64,000 nt of DNA from Cryobacterium ruanii. Lineage in GTDB: Bacteria > Actinomycetota > Actinomycetes > Actinomycetales > Microbacteriaceae. The notes below the pieces were generated by a model. It ran no database searches. It was given only the letters and a program-made list of their open reading frames with translations, and was not told the DNA's origin. Position numbers and translations under genes: made by a program. Positions 17,690 to 25,600 of the stretch are shown one piece after another (position 1 is the first letter of the stretch; every line of letters begins with the position of its first letter). The stretch spans positions 1-64,000 of the forward strand of contig NZ_SOHK01000004.1 in NCBI RefSeq assembly GCF_004404055.1, given 5' to 3'.

Positions 17690-18813
17690 CACGGAAACTC
17701 GTTCCCAATCGACTTGATGGGAGGGAAGATGCGGCGAAACCTTGGCGAACCCTAGCCCTGGCAGTCTTCCCTTACTATCCGGATAACGACTGGCAGGAAA
17801 TCATGTACGGGGACCTTCGTCGGGACGGTATTGAGATAAAGATATTGGAGTCGATCAGGGTCGAACCGTGGATGCGGGAAATCCTCCGCGACGGCGGCTC
17901 GGTCGTCCTCCATCTGAACTGGACGGCACCCATCAGTCAGAGAGCCGATAATGTCGTGGCTTCCATGACAGGAGTTCTCAGAGTTCTGGACGAGCTCACT
18001 CAATTTCGCGAACTTGGCGGACGCATCGTTTGGACTGTCCACAATGTTCTCCCGCACGAAATGCAGTATTTGTCGTCTGAACTCGTCCTCTGTCAAGGCC
18101 TTGCGACATTGGCCGACACGATCATGATCATGAATCCGGACACTCCTCGACTAGTCAGCGACTGGTATACGCTGCCTCCAGCCAAGACCACACAGATTGA
18201 CCATCCGAGCTATCTAGGAAGGTTCCCGAACACGGTGAGCGCGGTTGAGGCTAGGCGGGCGCATGGGCTCAACTCTGACGACATCGTCCTGTTATTTGTG
18301 GGATCAATCCGACCGTACAAGGGGCTGGCAGACCTGATTCCGGAATTCGATAAAGCGCATGCCAAATGTAACCGGTTGAAGCTGCTTGTCGCGGGCCCGC
18401 TGGGACCCGGCTATTCTAACGAGCAGATTGACGAGCTGTTCGCTCCTCGAGCGGGGTTGACTGCAGAAATTGGTTATATTGAACCTGACCGGATGCAGTA
18501 TTGGTGTAACGCCGCGGATGTCATGGTCTTGCCATATCGAGAATCCCTCAATGTTAGTGTCGTGTCACTTGCGGCGTCTTTTGGCCTGCCCGTTTCGATT
18601 CGACGCGCTCCTTCAAGCGCGTATCTGCATGTCCACGACTGGGTGTCTTATATGGATTCCAACCAATTGGAGACTGATCTGCTCGCAGCCGGACTACGAT
18701 TTCACGGAGATATTGCTGCGCGTCATGCTGCTAATGCCGCGGCCCTTGCGACGTCGCCTGTCCGGGTAGCCCGGGAGTTCGCTTCCACCGTGCGCGAGCT
18801 GGCCAGTCTCTAA
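17686..18813 (+). CDS. Glycosyltransferase, GT-B fold (GT4-like)
   Basis: 375 residues. The N-terminal half has VFPYYPDNDWQEIMYGDLRR, VVLHLNWTAPIS and RIVWTVHNVLPHEMQ, the pattern of GT-B enzymes that act on lipid-linked intermediates (GumK and TagE-like relatives). The C-terminal half has LLFVGSIRPYKGLADLIP, LLVAGPLGPGYS and a donor-site region DVMVLPYRESLNVSVVSLAA that replaces the usual ExFGxxxxE. Its start is coupled to the coiled-coil gene. It is the last gene of the rmlC-rmlA unit. Sugar specificity is unknown. Confidence 0.8.
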   Translation: MTRKLVPNRLDGREDAAKPWRTLALAVFPYYPDNDWQEIMYGDLRRDGIEIKILESIRVEPWMREILRDGGSVVLHLNWTAPISQRADNVVASMTGVLRVLDELTQFRELGGRIVWTVHNVLPHEMQYLSSELVLCQGLATLADTIMIMNPDTPRLVSDWYTLPPAKTTQIDHPSYLGRFPNTVSAVEARRAHGLNSDDIVLLFVGSIRPYKGLADLIPEFDKAHAKCNRLKLLVAGPLGPGYSNEQIDELFAPRAGLTAEIGYIEPDRMQYWCNAADVMVLPYRESLNVSVVSLAASFGLPVSIRRAPSSAYLHVHDWVSYMDSNQLETDLLAAGLRFHGDIAARHAANAAALATSPVRVAREFASTVRELASL

Positions 18814-19291
18814 GAGCGTTCAAGAGTGGATTCCGCCCTCGAACCGGGAAACTTGGGCGACATTTGAAGCGCGAGAGACAATGAGGTCCACTCTGCCGCC
18901 ATATCCGAAACGGCTCGATACTCGCGGGGAGTCAGGCCAGCTTCGGTCAAAGTCCTGGAAAAGTCCCCGGCACTGCCTTCCCCGTGGGCCGGTGGCCGGT
19001 GGCGCCGACGTGCCCAAGAGCACGCATCGAAGCTGACCGGTCGCTTCTGCCCTGCTGCTTGCGCAGCGAGCGCACAGCGCCCACCGGAGCGATTCACCGG
19101 GTAGGTTCCCTTACTCGCTATCTAGGACATCCCAGGAACATAGGAAAAAACCATCGTCCGTAGGCGACAGACAACCCCTGCTCGATTATGAGCGAGGAAG
19201 CGATAGCGCCCAACGATCTCTCAACTGCGGCTCTGGAGGTCCACGACCCTTGACACTCGGGCGCGGAGCCCGTTGATCTTTTACAGCATTA
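18814..19291. other. Gene-poor stretch with a possible minus-strand remnant
   Basis: A minus-strand frame (18,810-19,097) reads DFSRTLTEAGLTPREYRAVS and MAAEWTSLSLALQMSP. It resembles the C-terminal helices of GT4 glycosyltransferases but is too short and lacks a sensible start, so at best it is a decayed tail. The rest (19,100-19,291) shows nothing I recognise up to the IS3 terminal repeat. Confidence 0.3.
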
Positions 19292-19326
19292 GGGACTGCC
19301 CCGCGTTCAGTTGACTCACGGGGTTA

Positions 19327-20195
19327 GTGGTTTCAGGCGGCCTTGAGGGCTATGTGTATAGTCTCAAACTCGATCGAGGTGAGCTCGCCGAGGCGGCGTT
19401 GCCGGCGCTTGCGGTGGTAGGTCCGCTCGATCCAGACGACGATCGCGAGGCGCAGTTCCTCCCGGGTCGCCCAACGTTGCCGGTCGGGGACGATCTTCTG
19501 CAGCAGCGCGAAGAACGACTCCATCGCGGCGTTGTCGCCGCAGGCGCCGACGCACCCCATCGACCCGGTGATGCCGTTGTTCTTCAGCACCCGCAGGAAG
19601 GCGTTAGAGCGAAATTGCGACCCGCGATCGGAATGCAGGATCGTGCCGTCGATGGTGCGTTGGCCAATCGGTTTCCGGCCCGCGGCGACGGCCAGGGACG
19701 CTTTCATCCGCGAATCAATCGAGAAGCCGACGATCTTGTTCGAGCAGGCGTCCTTGATCGCGCAGAGGTAGAGCTTGCCCTCATCGGTGCGGTGTTCGGT
19801 GATGTCGGTGAGCCAGAGCTGGTTCGGGCGTGTAGCGATGAACTTCCGCTTGACGAGGTCGTCGTGGATGGGAGGGCCGGCCTTGCGTGTCAGGCCGCGT
19901 TTCTTCGCGAAAACCCTCCAGGGTCACTGCTCGAAGCCAGCCGCCAGACCCGGTTCTCACCCGCTGTGAGGCCCGCCTGGTGGAGCTCGTCGGCGATGAA
20001 CCGGTAGCCGAACGCGGGGTCGTCCTGGTGCGCGTCCCCGGCGGCGTTAGTGAGGTGGGCGTCGTCCCAGTCGCGCGGGAAAATGGGGTTGCGCTTCCAC
20101 TTGTAGAACGCTTGTTTGGAGAAGCGCAACACCCGGCAGGTCAGCGTGACGGGGACACCGTCGACGGCCATTTCGAGGATCAGCGGGTAGATCAT
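19327..20195 (-). pseudogene. IS3-family orfB (DDE integrase), frameshifted
   Basis: The 5' part from ATG 20195 reads MIYPLILEMAVDGVPVTLTC, then FGYRFIADELHQAGLTAGEN. It loses frame near 19,910-19,930. The 3' part continues in another frame with RPNQLWLTDITEHRTDEGKL, HSDRGSQFRSNAFLRVL and NAAMESFFALLQK. These hold the three catalytic residues D, D and E. A frameshift between HTH_21 and integrase core means no full protein unless translation slips. The start overlaps the end of orfA (AAAATGA), the usual IS3 frameshift arrangement. Confidence 0.82.
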
Positions 20196-20475
20196 TTTGG
20201 GTTGACGTCCCGGGACAGGTAGGTGACTGCCCGGCGCATAACCTCGGCTTCTTGCTCGAGCAGCCGGATGCGTTTCTTCGCATCGCGGAGCTCCGCTGAC
20301 TACTTCCCGGTCACGCCCGGCTTCACGCCCTCTTCGACGTCGGCTTTTCTCAGCCAGTTCGCAAGGCAGGACTCCGAGATGCCGAAGTCCTTCGCGATCT
20401 GGTTTAGCGGGGCTTCGTGCTTCCTGGCCACGGCGACAACATCGCGGCGGAAATCGGGTGGGTAGGGCTTGGGCA
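20193..20475 (-). pseudogene. IS3-family orfA (helix-turn-helix), nonsense-interrupted
   Basis: From ATG 20475 the frame reads MPKPYPPDFRRDVVAVARKH, then an HTH (LNQIAKDFGISESCLANWLR). It meets a TAG codon after GVTGK near 20,303. Beyond it the same frame continues with the usual leucine-zipper tail SAELRDAKKRIRLLEQEAEV and ends at TGA 20,195-20,193. One substitution would restore the whole orfA, so the interruption is recent. An upstream in-frame ATG (20,509) gives a few more residues but is less likely the start. Confidence 0.8.
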
Positions 20476-20544
20476 TGATGACATCCTTCCAGCGAAGACG
20501 AATCTCCACAGGTCAGGAGTCAACCAAACCGGGGGCAGTCCCCT

Positions 20545-20794
20545 TCGCTTAGCTACTGATTACTGAATAGACCAGCCGGCGTTGCAACGACCCCTAGAAA
20601 CCGCCGCAGAAATTGCCCGATATTCAGGTGGCGTTAACAGATACCGACGCGAGTGCGCAGCTGCAGGAGTTAGCGAGGTGCGTTTGCCCGGGATGAGTTG
20701 GGCCGCGGATGAGGATCTCGGCCCAGTTTCGGTTCAGTAGCCTCCACCCGCACCGCACCTGGCTCCCTCGGCAGCCAGTATTCAGGTTAGGGAT
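20545..20794. other. Intergenic stretch with no recognisable gene
   Basis: No coding signal, hairpin or known repeat seen between the IS3 right end and the IS481 remnant. Confidence 0.5.
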
Positions 20795-20920
20795 GGCATC
20801 GAGTGCGGCCGCGACGACCGGTCGCTGAGACCGGCTTCGACCTCATCACGGAAACGGCGCACCCACCGATACGCACACTGCCGTGAGATGCCGAGTTCCT
20901 TAACGGCGCACGCCGCCGGA
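20795..20920 (-). pseudogene. IS481-family transposase, N-terminal HTH remnant
   Basis: On the minus strand one frame reads ACAVKELGISRQCAYRWVRR followed by FRDEVEAGLSDRSSRPHS, the N-terminal helix-turn-helix of IS481-type transposases. No start codon and no DDE domain remain. The fragment is about 40 residues long. Confidence 0.7.
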
Positions 20921-20994
20921 CGACCGCCGAGAGCTCATTCGAAGAGTAGGGCCCTTCCGCAAATATTCAACCTGACATAAATGTGTGATGTAAG

Positions 20995-21047
20995 GACCTC
21001 CGTTGTGAAGTGAGACGTTAAACATCTCCACTAAGCACCGGAGGTCT
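20995..21047. repeat. Imperfect inverted repeat downstream of the GT2 gene
   Basis: GGACCTCCGTTGTGAAGTGAG (20,995-21,015 region) faces CTCCACTAAGCACCGGAGGTC (ending about 21,047), with an eight- to ten-base AT-rich centre. The outer GACCTCCG/CGGAGGTC arms pair perfectly. It could act as a terminator for transcription arriving from either side or be the end of a lost mobile element. There is no long T run. Confidence 0.45.
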
Positions 21048-21092
21048 TCCCTTTTCAAGCCCTTCAGTCACTAACATCTTGGCCGGGTACAG

Positions 21093-21989
21093 CTAGTGGC
21101 TTTTGCGTTCAAATAGCCACGAACGCATATCGAGACCTGCCCCGAGTAGACGTCGCACCGGCCAGAGGAGCATTCCTGGGTACTGCTTCGAGACGAAGCG
21201 CTTGGCGCTGCGGTGGTGAGCGCTGAGCATGCTGCCAGCTTCAATCGAAGTCGAATGTGCGCCAGTATGGGTCACGACCGCTGCGGGCTCATAAACACTC
21301 CGTAAACCGATCTTGCTGATGCGGTAACCCAAGTCGACATCTTCGAAATACATAAAATAGTCTTCGTCAAACCCGTGCAGTCTCTCTAGTACGGTCCGGC
21401 GGACGACAAGAAATGCACCTGACAGCCAGCCTGCATCGCGCTGGGTTGGGCTGGCTACGGCATCGCGGCGATAGTTGCGTGTCCACGGATTTGCCGGCCA
21501 CACGTGCGAGAAGAGGGCATGACCGATCCCGCCTGATAGGGATGGAATACTTCGGGCAGACGGGTAGATTTCGCCGGAGTTGGTTAGTATGCGAGGGCCA
21601 ACGGCTGCAATGTTCTGATCGCTGCAAAGTGTATCGACCAGGAGATCTATCGCTCCGAGCCCCGCTATGACATCAGGGTTGCTGACGACGACCCACTCGA
21701 TTTCGGGCGCGAGAATTTTCACCGCCTGATTTATCGCGTGACCATAGCCGCGGTTGGAACTCATCGGAAGGTAGTGGGCCCCGAAATCTTTCGCCAACCC
21801 TTCAATTCGACTGGTAATTTCCTCCGTGGTGGTGTTGCCTCGTGGTTTATTGTCGGCCACAACGATGCTTAGGGGAAAAACTGAGGCCTCTGATAGAGAC
21901 TCGAGAAACGGCCCGAGAACATCCTCTGAGCCGTAACTCACCGTTACGACAGCAACTTTCGGCGGATTGGGTGCGCTGGACTGGGACAT
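21093..21989 (-). CDS. GT2 rhamnosyltransferase-like enzyme (WbbL-type)
   Basis: 298 residues with a complete GT-A fold: VAVVTVSYGSEDVLGPFLES, IVVADNKPRGN, VVVSNPDVIAGLGAID as the DXD-like segment, GWLSGAFLVVRRTVLERLHG, and FDEDYFMYFEDVDLGYRISK with the ED motif. This set is characteristic of WbbL and related dTDP-rhamnose transferases. It may add the priming or first rhamnose to the lipid-linked acceptor. It lies 54 bases downstream of the exporter ATPase gene on the same strand, so it belongs to the Wzm-Wzt unit. Donor identity is inferred from the family and from the flanking rml genes. Confidence 0.87.
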   Translation of the reverse strand: MSQSSAPNPPKVAVVTVSYGSEDVLGPFLESLSEASVFPLSIVVADNKPRGNTTTEEITSRIEGLAKDFGAHYLPMSSNRGYGHAINQAVKILAPEIEWVVVSNPDVIAGLGAIDLLVDTLCSDQNIAAVGPRILTNSGEIYPSARSIPSLSGGIGHALFSHVWPANPWTRNYRRDAVASPTQRDAGWLSGAFLVVRRTVLERLHGFDEDYFMYFEDVDLGYRISKIGLRSVYEPAAVVTHTGAHSTSIEAGSMLSAHHRSAKRFVSKQYPGMLLWPVRRLLGAGLDMRSWLFERKSH

Positions 21990-22043
21990 ACAGATTGATT
22001 ACCTATTTCGAGCGTTGAGCATTAGGGAATAGACGAGTACTCG

Positions 22044-23330
22044 TTACTTGGTCGTACCTAAATCCGAAAAGGACGGTGCTGCATAGACCGTCCCAACGGC
22101 GAGCGGGTTATATGCCACGTCGAAGGAACATGCCTGAGGGAAATCAGCAATATGCACACCAGACGGGTGCATGATCGAGACATTCACAAAGTACTTGCCC
22201 GTACCAAATCTGGTGTCCTTTAGGGTGAATTGAATAGAGCGGGGCCCCTTCACCGGACGCAGCTTCTTACCGAGCAGCCGTGTGGAGGTCCCGTAAACTG
22301 CCTGCCCCTGAGTGCTATCGATTTGAATAGCGCAATTCCAGTCTTCATCGGTGTCCGTGAGATGCTCAATTTCAGCAGTCACGACGAGGTCGTCACCCAT
22401 CTGAAGCATCTCACCCGGTAGTCTGTCAGCTGCTTGGGCCTTGGCCGAGAGGATCTGAGCATCCCGCTTGACCTGCGCATGGACGGGAGCATCCTGCTCC
22501 TCCTCCGCGATTCGGCGCCCTTCCAGAATGTTTCTGAAATTCACAACAGCCTGTCGTGGTTCACCATCGAATACGACCTCACCCTTGTTGAGCAAGATCG
22601 CACGGTCGCAGAGGTCGGCGACCTGGCCGAGCGAGTGGGTGACGAGCACGATCGTGCGGCCCTCCTCCTGGAAGGAGCGGATCTTGTCCATGCACTTGCG
22701 CTGGAACGCCTCGTCGCCGACGGCGAGGACTTCGTCCACGAGCAAGAGATCCGGGTCGGTGTGCACGGCCACGGAAAAAGCGAGTCGCACGTACATGCCC
22801 GATGAGTAAAACTTCACCTGCGTGTCGATGAAGTCGCCGATACCGGAGAAAGCCAGGATTTCGGGAAAGCGAGCTTCGGTTACTTCACGGCTGAGGCCCA
22901 GAATGGACGCGTTGAGGAAGACGTTCTCGCGTCCGGTTAAGTCGGGGTGGAATCCGGCACCCAATTCCAGCAGGGCCGCGATCCGGCCGCGGCGTGCAAC
23001 AGTTCCGGTGGTGGGGTCTAGGATCCCGCCGAGAACCTTGAGGAGTGTACTCTTGCCCGATCCATTGTGCCCGATCAGCCCCACTGTGCTACCGGCTTGA
23101 ATAGTCACGCTCACGTCGCGCAGTGCCCAAAATTCTTCGCGGTGCCGTTTGCCTATCCGTCCGAAGGTGACAATGCGCTCTTTGAGAGAGTTGTCTTTGC
23201 GGATTACGAATCTCTTGGAGACGTCCTTCACGACAACGATGTCGGGGGCGTCGTTGGTCTCTGGGGAATCAGTCATGGCTGCCCGTCCTTCATTTTGTTC
23301 GTCCGGAAGGGAATCCTGGTGATTAGTCAT
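22044..23330 (-). CDS. wzt: ABC transporter ATP-binding protein for polysaccharide export
   Basis: 428 residues from ATG 23330, which overlaps the TAA of the permease gene (TAATG). An alternative start is ATG 23276 behind a GAAGG. The nucleotide-binding domain has Walker A GHNGSGKSTLLK, the polysaccharide-type signature FYSSGMYVRLAFSVA, and Walker B LLLVDEVLAVGDEAF. A C-terminal extension of about 150 residues (from ILSAKAQAADRL to the end) matches the Wzt carbohydrate-binding domain, which in known systems selects the finished polymer. It drives export of the undecaprenyl-linked glycan across the membrane with the neighbouring permease. Confidence 0.92.
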   Translation of the reverse strand: MTNHQDSLPDEQNEGRAAMTDSPETNDAPDIVVVKDVSKRFVIRKDNSLKERIVTFGRIGKRHREEFWALRDVSVTIQAGSTVGLIGHNGSGKSTLLKVLGGILDPTTGTVARRGRIAALLELGAGFHPDLTGRENVFLNASILGLSREVTEARFPEILAFSGIGDFIDTQVKFYSSGMYVRLAFSVAVHTDPDLLLVDEVLAVGDEAFQRKCMDKIRSFQEEGRTIVLVTHSLGQVADLCDRAILLNKGEVVFDGEPRQAVVNFRNILEGRRIAEEEQDAPVHAQVKRDAQILSAKAQAADRLPGEMLQMGDDLVVTAEIEHLTDTDEDWNCAIQIDSTQGQAVYGTSTRLLGKKLRPVKGPRSIQFTLKDTRFGTGKYFVNVSIMHPSGVHIADFPQACSFDVAYNPLAVGTVYAAPSFSDLGTTK

Positions 23331-24238
23331 TACAGTTCCTGGGCAAAATTGCCCTGCAGACGAGCGAAGACGCGGTGAAATCCAAACAGAAGAACGATGC
23401 CTACGATTAGGGCAATTCCCATACGCATCAGCAGATCGTTGGGGAAGGCTGCGGTCGGAGCACCACCGACCCAAAAAGCTTGTTGAAAACCGAGAACAGC
23501 AAGAGTGATCGGATTGTTTGTGTAGAGCGCGAGCAGAACGCCGTCGCCCATAATATTGCGGGCCATCTCCCAAGAATAAACGATCGGTGATGCCCACAGC
23601 AGAATGAGCAGAACCACGTCGACGAGGTACTGTACGTCGCGCAAGTATACATTTGTGGCAGATAGAAGCAGAGCGAACGCAGTGCCGAAGACTACGATGA
23701 TTGCTAGTGCAGGAAAAAAGTACAGCAGGCCGGTGTGAAGAGATGGGTGCCCAACAGCAAAGAGCGCGACGATCAAGACGCCCATTTGGATGCTGAAGTT
23801 GAACAGCGCTGAACCGACGCTTGCGAGGGGGAAGATCTCGCGTGGCAAGTAGATCTTCTTGATCAAGCCACCGTTACCGACAATTGATGAGGTGCCACCT
23901 GAAATGATCTCGCTGAGGAGCCCGTAGACGGTGAGCCCCGTGAAGACATAGATCGCGAAGTCTGGAATGCCGCGTTCGGCCCCGAGAAATTTGCCCATAA
24001 CGATGTAGTAGATAAAGAGCTGTGTGAGGGGTCGAATTAGAGTCCACACGAGCCCGAGGGCGCTGTCCTTGTATCGAGCTTTGAGATCGCGCCTGACCAG
24101 AAGCGCGAGCACCTCGCGGTGAGCGTGGATGGACTTGATCGATTCCCAAGTGCTGAGTGCTCCACCGTTGGCCGTACCAATTGCCTTGAGCGGTTGCTTC
24201 GTCAACGCCGTGAAACGGTCTTCGGCAGAGAACAACAC
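23330..24238 (-). CDS. wzm: ABC-2 type polysaccharide export permease
   Basis: 302 residues from GTG 24238. A cytoplasmic N-terminus with HREVLALLVRRDLKARYKDS, the amphipathic element before the first helix, is followed by six membrane spans. FIYYIVMGKFLGAERGIPDF and NVYLRDVQYLVDVVLLILLW are typical ABC-2 permease segments. With the Wzt-like ATPase downstream it forms the exporter for the lipid-linked polymer. A TATACT box on the minus strand (24,279-24,274) about 35 bases before the start is a plausible promoter. Confidence 0.92.
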   Translation of the reverse strand: MLFSAEDRFTALTKQPLKAIGTANGGALSTWESIKSIHAHREVLALLVRRDLKARYKDSALGLVWTLIRPLTQLFIYYIVMGKFLGAERGIPDFAIYVFTGLTVYGLLSEIISGGTSSIVGNGGLIKKIYLPREIFPLASVGSALFNFSIQMGVLIVALFAVGHPSLHTGLLYFFPALAIIVVFGTAFALLLSATNVYLRDVQYLVDVVLLILLWASPIVYSWEMARNIMGDGVLLALYTNNPITLAVLGFQQAFWVGGAPTAAFPNDLLMRMGIALIVGIVLLFGFHRVFARLQGNFAQEL

Positions 24239-24273
24239 AGCACCACTATTCTTCGAGAGTCAAGGACTCTTAT

Positions 24274-24300
24274 AGTATAACGGCGGGCTGACTGCCCGCC
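24274..24300 (-). promoter_or_regulatory. Hairpin and TATACT box between GT2 gene and exporter genes
   Basis: GGCGGGC and GCCCGCC (24,282-24,300) form a perfect seven-base stem with a TGACT loop. It may terminate the upstream GT2 transcript. On the minus strand it is followed directly by TATACT (24,279-24,274), a good -10 box for the wzm-wzt-GT2 unit beginning at 24,238. Confidence 0.5.
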
Positions 24301-24387
24301 TTGATCTGGTTTCGTCTGGCCGCGTCGGTGGCTTGGGACCACCTCGTCTCGAGCATCCACCGTAACTCGCAGAGTGGATCGGGCAAC

Positions 24388-25494
24388 CTACCTGCGCGTG
24401 CGGCGGTTCAATCGACGAGAGCTTGCAGCAAATCGGTCAATGAGGCGCACGATGCGGCGATTTCTCTGCAGTTCAAGCTCCGCGCGGAGATCGCTTTCGC
24501 GCATCTGGCTGGTTTCAAGTCGGTCGGACAGGCGTTGATGCTCGAAAGCCTGCTGTTGGGCTGCGGCAAATCTAACTTCGAGTGCTTGGTACGTTCGAAG
24601 GAATCTCCGCGCAGCAAGCTCTATTGATGGCTCAATCAGAGTATCCAAACGGGGAGACGCAACCGACGCGCTGATTCTCGCGTCTGCCACGAACTCCCCG
24701 ACGGAAAGGCCATCACTCAGTTCCGCCTCAGTAGGGTGGCGCAGCAGGTAATGCGACAGCAGCGTCCCCTCTTGAAGCCGTTTGTAGTCATGCATACCAT
24801 GGTGGTTCGGGCTTGGCTTTAGAACGGTCTGACTTTCATAGGCACGGCCGGAACTCTCCACCTTGCGACTGTACTGTGCCCAGGAGCGCCATGGAAAGTG
24901 GCGTACTTCAATCTGGTGCGCGACGTCGGGTGCCCCGCGGCTGTCCAGACTGACATAGTGATTCCCCTGAGCGACCGTGACATCAGGGCTGCCGATGTGA
25001 GCTGAGTCGTGTGTCGAATGTGCGAGCAAACCAATAGCTTTGAGACTGTCGTCACTGCGACGATCTTGGTAACACAGGCGCTGTAGGCCGCTACCGTCGA
25101 GCGCAGGAGCACCGATCATGTCGATGACAGGGACTGTGAATGATTGAATTCCCGTGTCGATGCCTTCGAACGCAGATCGCAGCGAAAGTCTCGGGTCAGC
25201 GGCGCTCCAAAATTCATCTGCATCTGCGTTGAGTACCCAATCAGCACCATGGAGCGTGTACGCATCCCGAGCCATCTTGGTGACAATTTCTCCCTGCTGT
25301 TTTCGCTGCACGGGATCGTGCCGTAGATCGATTAGCCCATCGCGTTCGAGGGCTCCGAGGATTTCGGCCGTGCCATCAACTGAACCGTTGTCTGTGACGA
25401 TGATCATGTCGACGCCTTGATCGAGGTGGAACCTGATCATCGCTTCGATTATGTCGGCTTCGTCTCTAACCATCATCGTCATTGCGATTTTCAT
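24388..25494 (-). CDS. GT2-like glycosyltransferase with C-terminal coiled coil
   Basis: 368 residues. The N-terminus MKIAMTMMVRDEADIIEAMI, then IIVTDNGSVDGTAEIL and DWVLNADADEFW (DAD as metal motif), identifies the Glyco_tranf_2_4 type of GT-A enzyme. HYVSLDSRGAPDVAHQIEVR and HFPWRSWAQYSRKV follow. The last 75 residues (ALEVRFAAAQQQAFEHQRLS onward) are a charged coiled coil ending in a basic tail. That tail recalls the detached 76-residue protein at 17459. It likely adds one sugar to the surface polymer. The hairpin at 24,282-24,300 may end its transcript. Confidence 0.82.
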   Translation of the reverse strand: MKIAMTMMVRDEADIIEAMIRFHLDQGVDMIIVTDNGSVDGTAEILGALERDGLIDLRHDPVQRKQQGEIVTKMARDAYTLHGADWVLNADADEFWSAADPRLSLRSAFEGIDTGIQSFTVPVIDMIGAPALDGSGLQRLCYQDRRSDDSLKAIGLLAHSTHDSAHIGSPDVTVAQGNHYVSLDSRGAPDVAHQIEVRHFPWRSWAQYSRKVESSGRAYESQTVLKPSPNHHGMHDYKRLQEGTLLSHYLLRHPTEAELSDGLSVGEFVADARISASVASPRLDTLIEPSIELAARRFLRTYQALEVRFAAAQQQAFEHQRLSDRLETSQMRESDLRAELELQRNRRIVRLIDRFAASSRRLNRRTRR

Positions 25495-25600
25495 AGTTCG
25501 TGCTCCTGCTCCGTCGTGGCTGATGGTTCTCCGCCTACCCCGGCAGATCTTATTGCTCGATTAGGTGGTGTGCGCAGGTCCAGCTAGCGCACGATTTCGG

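Larger units (their letters stand above)
19292..20544 (-). mobile_element. IS3-family insertion sequence with terminal inverted repeats
   Basis: The left end reads GGGACTGCCCCGCGTTCAG followed by TTGACTC. The right end, on the other strand from 20,543, reads GGGACTGCCCCCGGTTTGG followed by TTGACTC. These 26-base repeats match at most positions and define an element of about 1.25 kb, a normal size for IS3. It carries orfA and orfB on the minus strand, both interrupted (separate entries). No flanking target duplication is evident. It separates the rmlC-rmlA unit from the rhamnosyltransferase/exporter unit. Confidence 0.82.

Noticed and set aside
18810-19097. 95-codon minus-strand frame as a gene
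   Set aside because: No convincing start signal, Arg-rich first half, only a vague likeness to a GT4 tail in the second half.
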